A DNA stretch of 64,000 nucleotides from Hoeflea_A sp965228435 (GCA_965228435.1 OZ245818.1:1736001-1800000); one strand, 5' to 3'. Positions 35,355-44,965 are shown, numbered from the stretch's first letter. The notes: generated from the letters alone by a model not told the origin. Numbers and translations: made by a program.

Positions 35355-35602
35355 AGCGTGTCTCCTGACTGGCTCACCGAGAGCACAGTTCAGCACATTT
35401 GCGACCACAACGCCAAGTTTCAGGCAATCACGCCTGTTAACTACCGCACTTCAAGCTTTATTATCTTTATAGTTGTACCGTTTCGACTCCAGAAAGGCAT
35501 AAATGCGGACATCGCTGGCACTTCGAGATTCCGAGGGCCGCAGGGCATCAACCTTTCGGCGAAACCCGACCCGGCGACGGGCCGACACTCGAGGGCCTTA
35601 CG

Positions 35603-38251
35603 GTGGCAACGAGCGATGAGACAACAGACCGCAAGTTGCCGAGATTCAGCTATCTGAGTCTCGTGGCGCTGGTGCTTGTCATCGCCTTTGGCCTTTTCGC
35701 GGACCGGCTTAGCCGGGAAGCTGCGGAGAACGAACTGCGCACCTCGGTACGGGAACAAATTGGCCTGATCCGAGCCAAGCTGGAAGGCAACATCAACGGC
35801 AATATCCACATCGTGCAGGGGCTGATTTCGACGCTCAAGACTGAACCCGACATGGGGCAGGAGAGGTTTGCCGAGTTGGCGGGCAATCTCTTCACCGGCA
35901 ACACGCAACTGCGCAACGTCGCCGCCGCGCGGGACCTCGTCATATCGCTGATGTATCCGATGCAGGGAAACGAGCGTGCGATCGGCCTCGATTACCGGGC
36001 CAATGCCGCACAGCGCGACGCGGCGCTCAGGGTCCGCGACGAAGCCAGGCTGCTGATCGCCGGTCCGGTCGAACTGGTTCAGGGTGGTCAGGCCTTCATC
36101 GCCCGTTTTCCGGTTTTCACCGGCAGCGGAGATAGTCGCAAATTCTGGGGCATCGTGTCGGCGGTCATCGATGTCGGAATGTTGTACGCCGACAGCGGGC
36201 TGCTTAATCCCGATCTGACGATCGACATCGCCCTGATCGGGCAGGATGCGCTCGGCGCCCAAGGGGCTCAGTTTTTCGGGCCTCAGTCAGTGCTCGCCAA
36301 CGATCCGGTCATTGTCGACGTGATCCTGCCGGGCGGCTTGTGGCAACTGGCTGCCGTTCCCAAAACCGGCTGGCAGCAGAGTCCCCAGGCCCTGTGGGCG
36401 CAGCGCCTGATCATCGCTCTCGCCGGGTTCCTGATCCTTCTTCCCATCGTGATCGCCAGTCGCCTTTCGGAGCAACGCAAGCAGAGCGTACACGATCTGC
36501 AGATACGCGAGGACCGGCTGCAGCAATTGTCGCAGCGGTTGGAACTGGCGCTCGATGCGTCGCGTGTCGGAGTCTGGGAATTCAACCTGGAAACCGGCAA
36601 ACTGGTCTGGGATGACCGGATGCGCGAACTGTACGGTATCGCACCGAACAAGCCGTCTGTAACGGTCGATGACTGGCGAAATGCACTGCATCCGGACGAC
36701 CGTGATCGGGCTGAACAGGAGTTCCAGGACGCCCTCAATGTCCGCGGTCCCTACAGATCGGTGTTTCGGGTGCTGCACGACGGCGGCAAAGTCAGGCACA
36801 TTCGCACGAGGGCCGCTGTCTATAACGATGCCGGCGGTCTGCGGATCGTGGGCCTCAACTGGGACGTGACCGCCGACGTCAAACTGCAGGACGCTCTGAA
36901 ACAGGCCAAGGCGGAAACCGAGCGCCGCAACACCGAGCTGGAAGATACCAAGGCGCGCATCGAGCATATGGCGATGCATGACAGTCTGACCGGACTTCCC
37001 AACCGGCGTTTCCTGGACATCGAATTGTCACGGCCGGTGGACAAGACGGAAACGGCGCCGCAGGCTCTGCTGATTGTCGACCTCGACCGCTTCAAGCAGA
37101 TCAACGACACGTTCGGCCACGCCGCCGGGGACGCCTTGCTGGTTCACGTCGCCGATATCCTGCGCTCGCTGGCGCGGCCGAGCGATTTCGTTGCCCGGAT
37201 CGGTGGCGACGAGTTCGTCATCCTGTGCCGCAATAACACCGAAAGGCAGCACCTGACGATGCTGGCCCAGTCGATCGTCGCCCGAATGCAACGGCCGATG
37301 ATCTATGAAGGCAGTGCCTGCCGTTTCGGCGTCAGCGTCGGCATATCTACGGCGGAAAACGATGCCGAAGAGATTTCACGGCTGTTGGTCAATGCCGACC
37401 TGGCTCTGTACGAGGCCAAGAGTACGGGCCGGAACCGCTTTGCCTTCTTTACCCTCGAACTGCAGGCGGAAACGCTGCGCACCAAGAAGCTGGCCGATGA
37501 CATTCTGCGCGGTATCGAGGAGGGCGAATTCCTGCCCTATTATCAGCCGCAATACGATGCTCAAAGTCACTCCGTGACCGGCGTTGAAGCCTTGGCGCGC
37601 TGGAAGCACCCGGAGCTCGGCCTGCTGACGCCAGCGCATTTCCTGGCAGTCGCCGAAGAATTCAACGCGACCGCTGCAATCGACCGGGAAATCCTGCGCC
37701 AGACCCTGACCGACATGGACCGCTGGGCCCGAAGCGGCGTCGCCGTTCCGCGCGCGTCGGTCAATGTCTCGGCGCAACGGTTGCAGGATCCCGACTTGCT
37801 GAAGCGTCTGGAGGCCTTCGCTATCACTCCCGGTACGCTATCTTTCGAACTGGTTGAATCGATCTTCCTCGATGATGGCGACAATGTTCACATGGAAAAT
37901 ATCGAGCGCATCAAGGCGCTCGGCATCGACATTGAAATCGACGATTTTGGATCCGGACGGACGTCGATTATCAGCCTTCTCAAGGTCAATCCGAGGCGCC
38001 TCAAGATCGACCGGCAATTGATCATTCCGATGCTCGATTCCAAAGCGCCGCGCAAGCTCGTGCGGTCGGTTATCGAAATCGGCAAATCCCTCGATATCGT
38101 CGTCGTCGCCGAGGGTGTCGAGTCCATGCGGCATGCGCAGATGCTCAAGCGCATGGGATGCGATGTTCTGCAGGGCCACGCGTTCGGCGAGCCCATGCCG
38201 GCCGATCAGTTGGCGCAGCACATCGCCAAGCCGGTGGAACTGACCGCCTGA
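35603..38251 (+). CDS. CHASE-PAS-GGDEF-EAL diguanylate cyclase/phosphodiesterase
   Basis: 882 aa membrane-bound c-di-GMP protein. TM1 (about 17-33), periplasmic CHASE domain (about 45-240), TM2 (about 265-285), PAS with PAC (about 305-440), GGDEF (about 460-610) and EAL (about 620-870). The catalytic RIGGDEF is intact with an inhibitory site RPSD 5 residues upstream. The phosphodiesterase keeps VEALARW, NVSAQRL, DDFGSG, 'LKIDR' and 'AEGVES', so both activities are possible. GTG start at 35603. The convergent M23 gene ends 4 bp away. It may link a small-molecule signal to exopolysaccharide output. Confidence 0.93.
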   Translation: MATSDETTDRKLPRFSYLSLVALVLVIAFGLFADRLSREAAENELRTSVREQIGLIRAKLEGNINGNIHIVQGLISTLKTEPDMGQERFAELAGNLFTGNTQLRNVAAARDLVISLMYPMQGNERAIGLDYRANAAQRDAALRVRDEARLLIAGPVELVQGGQAFIARFPVFTGSGDSRKFWGIVSAVIDVGMLYADSGLLNPDLTIDIALIGQDALGAQGAQFFGPQSVLANDPVIVDVILPGGLWQLAAVPKTGWQQSPQALWAQRLIIALAGFLILLPIVIASRLSEQRKQSVHDLQIREDRLQQLSQRLELALDASRVGVWEFNLETGKLVWDDRMRELYGIAPNKPSVTVDDWRNALHPDDRDRAEQEFQDALNVRGPYRSVFRVLHDGGKVRHIRTRAAVYNDAGGLRIVGLNWDVTADVKLQDALKQAKAETERRNTELEDTKARIEHMAMHDSLTGLPNRRFLDIELSRPVDKTETAPQALLIVDLDRFKQINDTFGHAAGDALLVHVADILRSLARPSDFVARIGGDEFVILCRNNTERQHLTMLAQSIVARMQRPMIYEGSACRFGVSVGISTAENDAEEISRLLVNADLALYEAKSTGRNRFAFFTLELQAETLRTKKLADDILRGIEEGEFLPYYQPQYDAQSHSVTGVEALARWKHPELGLLTPAHFLAVAEEFNATAAIDREILRQTLTDMDRWARSGVAVPRASVNVSAQRLQDPDLLKRLEAFAITPGTLSFELVESIFLDDGDNVHMENIERIKALGIDIEIDDFGSGRTSIISLLKVNPRRLKIDRQLIIPMLDSKAPRKLVRSVIEIGKSLDIVVVAEGVESMRHAQMLKRMGCDVLQGHAFGEPMPADQLAQHIAKPVELTA

Positions 38252-38255
38252 AGTT

Positions 38256-39218
38256 TCAGCGCTTCGCCCCACCGGTCGCGTTGCGTATCAGAAACCGACG
38301 GTCGAAGAGGATCGGCACCGGCTCACCGTGGAAGAGAACATGCGCCGTCAGGCTGTCCGCCGTGGTCGATCCCGCACGCACTGCATGCAGATGCAGGTGA
38401 GGTTCGCTGGTATTGCCACTGTTGCCGACAAGGCCCAGCTGCGCTCCAGCCTGCACGGTATCGCCAGGCTTCACCGCTACCGTGCCGCGTTTGAAGTGAG
38501 CCAGCAGAACAAGCACATCGGCGCATTGCAAGAGAACGTGATTTCCAGCCAGGTTCGTCCTGTCTGATCTCGGCGGCAGCAAATCCGACAATCCGTTTTC
38601 CGTGGTGACAACGGTTCCGTCGCAGGGCGCGGATACCGGATCGTTGAACACCACATAGGCTTCCAGATCGGTTGGATAGAGACCATCAGCGCGAAGCCCA
38701 AGGCTGTTCAGCCCGGTAAAGTCAACCGCGTAACGCTGCGCGCGCACCCGGCTGTGCGCATTCAGCATCTCCGCGCCGCCGCCATGAACCACATACCAGC
38801 GCGTCGACTCGAGCGGAACGTTCAGCGCGACGGGCGTCCCCTCGAAACGTGGGGCGTTTCGTGTCTCCCAAATCAGAAAGGTGAAAAAGGCGAGGATCGC
38901 AACATTGGTTCCCAACCACAGAAGACGCCCCGGTTTCATCGGTGGCAGCGGGTTGGCGCCGCGGCAGTTGAAGAAACCGTTGAGGAAGGCCAGCACGAAA
39001 AGCACCGGCCAGACGTAACGAAGCCAGGTGCTGACGATGTCCCAGCGGCCGGTAAAGAAAATCAGTGCAAGATAGCTGGCAACCACGAGGCTCTTGACAG
39101 CGAAGAAGAGCCAGGACCTGGCGCTGAAGGCCGCCAGCCAGACGACAAAGATCAACGGCGCCAGAACCAGCGTCAAAAGTTGCACTACGTAGATCAACGT
39201 CGTCGTCACCGAAGCCAC
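38256..39218 (-). CDS. M23-family peptidase with N-terminal membrane helices
   Basis: 320 aa. Three to four hydrophobic helices (about 7-30, 35-57, 67-85, 100-117) are followed by a LytM-type domain (about 150-315) with 'QRYAVDF' (HxxxD-like position, His replaced by Gln), 'APCDGTVV', 'GNHVLLQC', 'LAHFKRGTVAVKPGDTVQAGAQLGLVGNSG' and EPHLHLHA, the HxH metal pair. A Gln in place of the first zinc His suggests a weak or non-catalytic peptidase, as in EnvC/NlpD-type activators. Function unknown. Confidence 0.83.
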   Translation of the reverse strand: MASVTTTLIYVVQLLTLVLAPLIFVVWLAAFSARSWLFFAVKSLVVASYLALIFFTGRWDIVSTWLRYVWPVLFVLAFLNGFFNCRGANPLPPMKPGRLLWLGTNVAILAFFTFLIWETRNAPRFEGTPVALNVPLESTRWYVVHGGGAEMLNAHSRVRAQRYAVDFTGLNSLGLRADGLYPTDLEAYVVFNDPVSAPCDGTVVTTENGLSDLLPPRSDRTNLAGNHVLLQCADVLVLLAHFKRGTVAVKPGDTVQAGAQLGLVGNSGNTSEPHLHLHAVRAGSTTADSLTAHVLFHGEPVPILFDRRFLIRNATGGAKR

Positions 39219-39312
39219 TCCAGTTGGCCGGGAGAGGTCCCGTTCGGGGTTGAAAGCTTCCCGCCGCGCGGCGGCCGCGTCAAGGCCAGCGGCGCCTGAC
39301 AGTCCCTATGGC

Positions 39313-40389
39313 CTACAGGACCAGGTCTTCTTGTTCCCGGGACACGTCACGACCCATGACCAGATCGGACAGGACCTCGCCGATCGCTGGTGCCAGGATG
39401 ACGCCCGGGTGGGCAACGGCCGCAAGCACCGTATCGGCGCCGGGAACAGGGCCAACCAGGGGGCGGCCGCCTTGAGGCATGGGTCGCTTGCCGATTGCTA
39501 CCGAAAGAACCCTTGAGCGACCAATGGACGGCATCCGACGGGCAATCGTCTCCAAAGTCGCCTGGCCGAGATATTGCCGCGAAACTTCGTCGTCTTCGTC
39601 CTCTGGAGCGTCCGTTACCGCCAGCAAGGTGCCCTCGTCGAGGGGCCGAACTTCGATTCCCGGTCCCTTCAGGATGCATCCGATATCGGCCCGTTCAACG
39701 GCGATCGTCACCAGAGCCACTGGCGACTCCTCGATCGACCCTTCTGGCAGAAAGTTCCCCAGGAACCGCTGACTCGCGGCGCCTGCGGCAACGACCACGA
39801 AGTCTGATTTAAGCCGGTTGCCTCCGACATAGGTATCCACTTTGCCGTTGCCCGCGACATCGATCAGATCCACTGTCCGACCGAGATGCACATCGGAGCC
39901 CTGATGCTCCGCAGCTTCCGCGAATGTCCGAGCCGCGCTTGCGGCATCCAGGGCGAGGTCGTCCATTGCATGGGCGGCAATGCGCGGCGGCTTGGCGTAG
40001 GCCGGCACCAGATTGGCAAAGGCCATGTCCTCGACCATGACCGTGGAACTGCCTGACTCGGAATGAAGATTCACCCAGCGCTCGGTCTCGGCCTCGGTCG
40101 CCTTCCACACCAGCGAACCGGACTGTCGCGAAAACAGTCGATGGTTGAGCGTGGCATTGAGCTTCTGATACTTTTCGATCGCCGCCCGGCAATGCACATA
40201 TCGGGCCGGCTCGGCCAGCGGATCGACCGTGATGTAATTGACCCAGCCGAAAGACTGACCCGTCACGCCGCGACCGGGCTCCGAGCGACGGTCGAGCAAT
40301 GTCACAGCAGCCCCCGCACGGCGCAAATGCAACGCCGTCGCAGCGCCGACAATGCCGGCGCCGATCACCGTAACGCTTGGTGTCGCCAT
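39313..40389 (-). CDS. FAD-dependent D-amino-acid dehydrogenase-like oxidoreductase
   Basis: 358 aa DAO-family flavoprotein. FAD motif VIGAGIVGAATALHLRRAG, then 'LLDRRSEPGRGVTGQSFGWVN'. C-terminal FAD contact 'PVPGADTVLAAVAHPGVILAPAIGE'. The substrate could be a D-amino acid, sarcosine or glycine-like compound. The ATG at 40389 has AAGG 8 bases upstream. It follows the MFS gene on the same strand after a palindrome. Confidence 0.88.
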   Translation of the reverse strand: MATPSVTVIGAGIVGAATALHLRRAGAAVTLLDRRSEPGRGVTGQSFGWVNYITVDPLAEPARYVHCRAAIEKYQKLNATLNHRLFSRQSGSLVWKATEAETERWVNLHSESGSSTVMVEDMAFANLVPAYAKPPRIAAHAMDDLALDAASAARTFAEAAEHQGSDVHLGRTVDLIDVAGNGKVDTYVGGNRLKSDFVVVAAGAASQRFLGNFLPEGSIEESPVALVTIAVERADIGCILKGPGIEVRPLDEGTLLAVTDAPEDEDDEVSRQYLGQATLETIARRMPSIGRSRVLSVAIGKRPMPQGGRPLVGPVPGADTVLAAVAHPGVILAPAIGEVLSDLVMGRDVSREQEDLVL

Positions 40390-40451
40390 GTTCCGCCTTT
40401 TCCCGCCCCCACAACGGCTTCGAGCATTCAAACCTGCTCTAGTCACCCTTT

Positions 40452-40469
40452 GTTACAGTGACATGTAAC
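40452..40469 (-). promoter_or_regulatory. 18-bp palindrome upstream of the DAO-type gene
   Basis: GTTACA-GTGACA-TGTAAC: two perfect 6-bp arms with a 6-base spacer, 63 bp before the start of the DAO-family oxidoreductase and 45 bp after the stop of the MFS gene. It looks like an operator for an unlinked repressor. Confidence 0.45.
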
Positions 40470-40513
40470 GTCGTGAGCTCCCGGTCAAGCTTTTGATTAA
40501 TTAAGCATTAATG

Positions 40514-41851
40514 TCAACCTTGTGTCGGCCAGACCCGATGTTCGTCATCTATGATGTAGACGTGCCTGTGGCGAGCGCCGCTGGCCTTGTATTCGCGCAA
40601 ATGCGGGTGATCAGGCGGCAGATCTGCATGGTCATGGAGCAATTCCGCTGTGTCGTCCGCCGGCCAAATCGTTAATGCGAACAGGGTTCCGCCGAAAGCG
40701 ATGATCCCGAGTACAGCCAACGTCACCGGCAGTCCGAACACATCGCCCGCCCAGCCCGCGAGCGGGTAGGTGACCAGCCAGCAGGCGTGAGACAGTGCAA
40801 ACTGTGCCGTGAAAATCGCCGGCCGATCCTCGGCATGGGCGGAGATCCGCAGCAGCCGGCCCGACGGCGTCAAAATCGATGCATAGAGTGCCCCGAACAG
40901 GCACCAGGCCATGAGAAAGGCCGCCCAGGGAGGCAATCCGAAGGCAAGGGACGAAGCAGCCGACGCGATCGCCAGGAGAGAGAGCGCCATGGCCGCGCCG
41001 GTCATCAGGGTCCTGTCGGCAATCCGCTCAAGCAGCCGGGGCAATACCAGGGCGGCAACCATCGAGCCGCCGCCGAAGGCTGCCAGCGCCATGGCCACGT
41101 CGCCTTTTGTTGCACTGTACTCAGCAAGAACGATGACCACCGTGTTGACGATGACGAAGGCGCCGACCGAAGCGGCCGCCAGGTTGAGCGCCAGCAACCC
41201 GCGCAGCCGCGGCGTTGCCAAATAGATGCGAGATCCGCGCAGCACCCGCTCCAAGAAAGGGCGTGCTGTCCCGTCGGGCCGCCGTGTCGGGACCGCAGCG
41301 GCGGCTACCAGCAGCGCGGAAACCGCAAAGCCAAGCACTGTGCCGCCGAACAACCAGTGATAGCTCATAATCGCCAGCAACAGGCCGGCAAGCGCCGGGC
41401 TGATTAGGTTTTCGAGATCATAGGCGAGGCGCGACAGCGACAGCGCCCGCGTATAGTCCTGCTCATCCGTCAGGATATCCGGGATCGTCGCCTGAAAGGC
41501 CGGCGTGAAGGTGGCGGAGGCTGCCTGCAACACGAAGATCAACACATAAACCTGCCAGACCGCGTCGATGAAAGGCAGGCACAGGGCAATTGCGGCACGC
41601 ACCAGGTCCGCGCCTATCAGGACGGCTTTGCGCGGCAGATGCTCGACCACCGCATTGGCAATCGGTGCAAGACCGACATAGGCGAGCATCTTGATGGCGA
41701 AGGCAGTCCCAAGAACAGCACCCGCGGCGTCGCCGGCAAGATCGAAAGCCAGAAGACCGAGCGCAACGGTCATCAAGCCGGTGCCGATCAGGGCAATCAC
41801 CTGGGCGGAAAACAGCCTGGCATAGGCAGCGTTCGCGAGTATCGAGATCAT
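40514..41851 (-). CDS. MFS transporter with histidine-rich C-terminal tail
   Basis: 445 aa with about 12 membrane helices, related to the NreB/enterobactin-exporter-like MFS group. The central loop has 'VPTRRPDGTARPFLERVLRG'. The cytoplasmic tail after the last helix is rich in His and Asp: HDHADLPPDHPHLRE and 'HRHVYIIDDEHRVWP'. His-rich tails occur in NreB-type nickel exporters, so a metal substrate is possible, but the helices alone do not show it. Confidence 0.88.
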   Translation of the reverse strand: MISILANAAYARLFSAQVIALIGTGLMTVALGLLAFDLAGDAAGAVLGTAFAIKMLAYVGLAPIANAVVEHLPRKAVLIGADLVRAAIALCLPFIDAVWQVYVLIFVLQAASATFTPAFQATIPDILTDEQDYTRALSLSRLAYDLENLISPALAGLLLAIMSYHWLFGGTVLGFAVSALLVAAAAVPTRRPDGTARPFLERVLRGSRIYLATPRLRGLLALNLAAASVGAFVIVNTVVIVLAEYSATKGDVAMALAAFGGGSMVAALVLPRLLERIADRTLMTGAAMALSLLAIASAASSLAFGLPPWAAFLMAWCLFGALYASILTPSGRLLRISAHAEDRPAIFTAQFALSHACWLVTYPLAGWAGDVFGLPVTLAVLGIIAFGGTLFALTIWPADDTAELLHDHADLPPDHPHLREYKASGARHRHVYIIDDEHRVWPTQG

Positions 41852-41909
41852 GCCGCGAGACTACCAAAGGAGGCAACAAAAGGAAGTGCGACCGATCCCT
41901 ACGGCGCGG

Positions 41910-42797
41910 TCAGGAGCGCTGCCAGTGAGCATCTGCCATCACGTAGCGGGCGTAGCGAAAGTCTCGGATCGCCTCCACTCGGTCACCGTCGAAACGCAGC
42001 AGGATGAAGTAGATCGGCGGACCGGCCGGGTCGTCGCGGTCAAAAGCGAGGATTGCCGGCCTGCCCTCAACGCAACCGGGCGCCATCAGCCAGTCGAGCC
42101 GTTTTTGGTAGTTGCTGTAATAGCCGCCGACACCAGCGCGCCCTTTGCGATGTTCAACCGCCACGAGTTCCAGGCGAACTTCTTCCGACAGCATGTCGCG
42201 CAGTCGCTCGAACTCGTGGGCGTTGAAACAGTCCGCGTAGAGCGCGAGCCGTCGCTTTTCCGCCTCGTCCAGGGGTGGCGGCTCCTGGTCCGGATCCTGT
42301 CGCTTCAGAAGCTGCCGCCCGCGATGGAGGGCGGATTTCACCGAGTCGACGGAACTGTCCGTCAATTCCGCAACCTGCAGCGCCGAATAACCGAGCACAT
42401 CCCGCAAAATGACGGTGCTGCGCTGCTTCGGAGTCAGCCGCAGGAAGGGCCGCAACGTATCGCCGATGGTGCTGTGACGCGGCATTTCCTCAAACGCCGG
42501 CTGGTCGCGGCCGAATTCTTCCTTCATGGCCGTTTCCCTCTTTCGGGCGCGGAACAGATCGATAGCCGCGTTGTGGGCGATGCGAAACAACCAGGCGCGA
42601 AGGTCGTCCACCACCGCGCCGTCCTTCAGGGCTCGGGTCGCCCGTAACAGGCAGTCCTGCAGCACATCTTCCCCATCGATGACCGATCCGGCCATGCGCG
42701 AGCAATACCGATGCAGGTCAGGCCGCAGGGTGGTCAGGGCAGCTTCAAGCGCCGCCCCATCAAATTTGCCCACCATGTGGGGTTGCGTATCAGGCAT
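41910..42797 (-). CDS. ECF sigma factor with SnoaL-like C-terminal domain (ECF41/SigJ type)
   Basis: 295 aa. Sigma region 2 (about 15-85) with 'EDVLQDCLLRATRAL' and 'AWLFRIAHNAAIDLFRARKRE'; region 4 (about 120-175) with 'LTPKQRSTVILRDVLGYSALQVAELTD' and 'VKSALHRGRQLL'. A 110-residue NTF2/SnoaL-like domain follows, as in ECF41 sigma factors, where it modulates sigma activity without a separate anti-sigma. The ATG at 42797 overlaps the end of the SDR gene by 8 bp, so the two are co-translated. Confidence 0.88.
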   Translation of the reverse strand: MPDTQPHMVGKFDGAALEAALTTLRPDLHRYCSRMAGSVIDGEDVLQDCLLRATRALKDGAVVDDLRAWLFRIAHNAAIDLFRARKRETAMKEEFGRDQPAFEEMPRHSTIGDTLRPFLRLTPKQRSTVILRDVLGYSALQVAELTDSSVDSVKSALHRGRQLLKRQDPDQEPPPLDEAEKRRLALYADCFNAHEFERLRDMLSEEVRLELVAVEHRKGRAGVGGYYSNYQKRLDWLMAPGCVEGRPAILAFDRDDPAGPPIYFILLRFDGDRVEAIRDFRYARYVMADAHWQRS

Positions 42798-43527
42798 AAG
42801 CCTCCCTGCCCGTTCCCGCCACGGTGTAGGTGCCGGCATTGGCGCCGCTCTCGTCCGTCAGCAGGTCCATAACGCTGTCTGCAACCTGCTCCGCGGTGAG
42901 CGGCTTTTCCCACTGGCTCATGAACTGCTCCTGCGACACGGACCGGGCATCGGCATAGGCCGACGACGCCTCATCGGCGATCCTGGTCCCGGCAATCAAC
43001 TGTTTCGGATAGATCGTATAGAAGGTCAAACCGAGGTCACGCCGATCAGCCTCCCATTTGGCGTAATTGGCAATGAGATGCTGCATGCGTTTGGCGCCCG
43101 CATATCCACCCGACAGCGGCGAACCACCGATGGCCGCGCCGCTGGCAAAGCTGACGATAGCGCCGCCCTGACGCATCGGGGCTTGCAGCGCGGCCTTGGT
43201 GAAATCGAAAGCGATCCTGGTGTCGGCGTGCCAGGCGGCGCTGAATTCCTGCCAGTCGAGTTCCGACAACGGCGCCATCCGCGGGCGGTGCCCGCCAACA
43301 AGGATCAGAAGGTCCGGCGCGACGTCGCTTATCAACTCCGAGGCCATGCCATCGGCGGCATCGCCGGCGATTGTTTCGATCTCCGGCGCTTGTGCCCGCA
43401 GGCTGTCGAGGTCGCCGCTATTGCGCGCAACCACGACTGTTTGAACGCCGGTGTCGTTGAGTTTAAGCGAAAGGGCTCGGCCGACTCCACGGCTGCCACC
43501 GATAACGAGTGCTTTGCGGTAATGCAT
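42790..43527 (-). CDS. short-chain dehydrogenase/reductase
   Basis: 245 aa. Cofactor motif GGSRGVGRAL, 'DLLILVGGHRP' in the NNAG place, Ser in 'IVSFASGAAIGGSPLSGGYAGAKRMQHL' and YAGAK as the YxxxK pair. AAGGAG lies 7 bases before the ATG. It is co-transcribed with the ECF sigma factor and divergent from an AraC regulator 130 bp away. The substrate is unknown. ECF41 factors often accompany a single redox enzyme gene as here. Confidence 0.9.
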   Translation of the reverse strand: MHYRKALVIGGSRGVGRALSLKLNDTGVQTVVVARNSGDLDSLRAQAPEIETIAGDAADGMASELISDVAPDLLILVGGHRPRMAPLSELDWQEFSAAWHADTRIAFDFTKAALQAPMRQGGAIVSFASGAAIGGSPLSGGYAGAKRMQHLIANYAKWEADRRDLGLTFYTIYPKQLIAGTRIADEASSAYADARSVSQEQFMSQWEKPLTAEQVADSVMDLLTDESGANAGTYTVAGTGREAYA

Positions 43528-43656
43528 GTCGGATCTCCTTGGCAAAATGGATTTGAAAGAAAGACGGTGGTGGAGGGCAAAAGGGTTCGCTCACCGGAAA
43601 TTTTTTTTCTCAGGCCCGATTCCGTTTATGCTGCCGGAGCACCGGAGGCGAACGCG

Positions 43657-44496
43657 ATGCATCGCATCGACCATGATAGTGCATTGGGACGATGGACGCT
43701 GTGTCGGCAGCGGCCGCGGGCATCTCTGCTGCCCTATGTCAGCGAGATACAAGGCTTTAGCGAAAGCGGCGGACAAGCGGTCGTTCGCACCGAACTGCCG
43801 TCGTGCATTGTGCCGCTGATCATCATCCTTGGATCCGGGTTCTCGGTTGAGGACGATGGAAAGTCGCGCCCTTTACGCAGCAGTTTTACGGCCGGCCTGT
43901 CTGGTGCCCCGGTCAATATCGGGTCCAGCGGTGAAGCGCTTTGCCTGCAGGCCGATCTCACGCCACTTGGTGCGATGCGACTGTTCGGGCCAAGCCTGGC
44001 CGACCTGTTCGGCAGGATCGTCAACCTTGACGATATCGACGGACTGGCCGACGAGCGGTTGGAGGATCAACTCTTAGCCCTTGACGATTGGCCGTCACGA
44101 CTGGCGCTGCTGGAGAACTGGCTGGCCCGTCGTCTTCTGGGCGACCGCAAAAACGACCGACGGCTGGAGGTTGCCTTGGCGGCGCTTGCGGGCAACAGAC
44201 CCCCTCGTGTCGCGGCCGTGGCGGATCGGCTCGGCATGAGCCGAAAGCATCTTCACGGGATGTTCAGGACCCATATCGGCCTGTCTCCAAGCTCCTACCT
44301 TCGGCTGGCGCGTTTCGCCCGGGTGGCGGCCGACCTGAAAGGCGGTGCCTGCGATCTGGCTGACACCGCGTTCAAGCACGGATTTGCCGACCAGGCCCAC
44401 TTCACCCGCGATTTCAGGACCTTCTCCGGGATGACTCCCACCCGGTTTGTCGCGGCAAACCTGGCCGATGGCACCGGTCTGATGGCGGACAGGTAA
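43657..44496 (+). CDS. AraC-family transcriptional regulator
   Basis: 279 aa. N-terminal sensing region (about 1-160) and C-terminal HTH: 'VAAVADRLGMSRKHLHGMFRTHIGLSPSSYLRLARFARV', then 'LADTAFKHGFADQAHFTRDFRTFSGMTPTRFVA' (in pieces). The frame is open far upstream but the ATG at 43657 has GGAGG upstream and begins the conserved part. It is divergent from the SDR gene and may regulate it. Confidence 0.88.
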   Translation: MHRIDHDSALGRWTLCRQRPRASLLPYVSEIQGFSESGGQAVVRTELPSCIVPLIIILGSGFSVEDDGKSRPLRSSFTAGLSGAPVNIGSSGEALCLQADLTPLGAMRLFGPSLADLFGRIVNLDDIDGLADERLEDQLLALDDWPSRLALLENWLARRLLGDRKNDRRLEVALAALAGNRPPRVAAVADRLGMSRKHLHGMFRTHIGLSPSSYLRLARFARVAADLKGGACDLADTAFKHGFADQAHFTRDFRTFSGMTPTRFVAANLADGTGLMADR

Positions 44497-44554
44497 CATC
44501 CGTTCAAGCCGGACCTGTTTCGCCCCTCTAGAATGCGGCCAAACGGAGGTTCCC

Positions 44555-44965
44555 ATGACGACGATTTCCATCATTCCCACCATGCGCTACGCCAACGCCA
44601 CCCAAATGATCGACTGGCTTTGCGACGCGTTCGGCTTCGAGCGGCATGCGGTCTACGAGGACGGTAAGGGCGGGATTGCCCACGCCCAACTCACCTTTGG
44701 CAGCGGCATGATCATGCTGGCTGACGACACCGACGGCGAATTTTCGCAATACCAGTCGACAGCCCAGTCGCTCGGTGGCACCACACAGAGCACCTACCTT
44801 GTTGTTGCCGACGTCGATGCAGTCTTCGAGCGGGCACAAGCGGCCGGCGCTCGCATCGTCATCGGGCCGCGCGATGAGGATTACGGCGGTCGCGGGTTCG
44901 TCTGCATCGATCCGGAGGGCCAGGTGTGGAGCTTCGGCAGCTACGATCCGACGGCGCCCGTCTAG
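44555..44965 (+). CDS. VOC-family (glyoxalase/bleomycin resistance-like) protein
   Basis: 136 aa, PhnB-like small protein with two beta-alpha-beta-beta-beta units: 'YANATQMIDWLCDAFGFE', 'IAHAQLTFGSGMIMLAD', 'YLVVADVDAVFERAQAAGARI', 'GRGFVCIDPEGQVWSFGSY'. Metal-ligand positions are not certain. It follows the AraC gene by 58 bp and meets the LysR gene tail-to-tail. Confidence 0.88.
   Translation: MTTISIIPTMRYANATQMIDWLCDAFGFERHAVYEDGKGGIAHAQLTFGSGMIMLADDTDGEFSQYQSTAQSLGGTTQSTYLVVADVDAVFERAQAAGARIVIGPRDEDYGGRGFVCIDPEGQVWSFGSYDPTAPV

Noticed and set aside
42526..43656. Upstream extension of the AraC frame
   Set aside because: Antisense to the sigma and SDR genes; the AraC gene starts at 43657 with a ribosome site.
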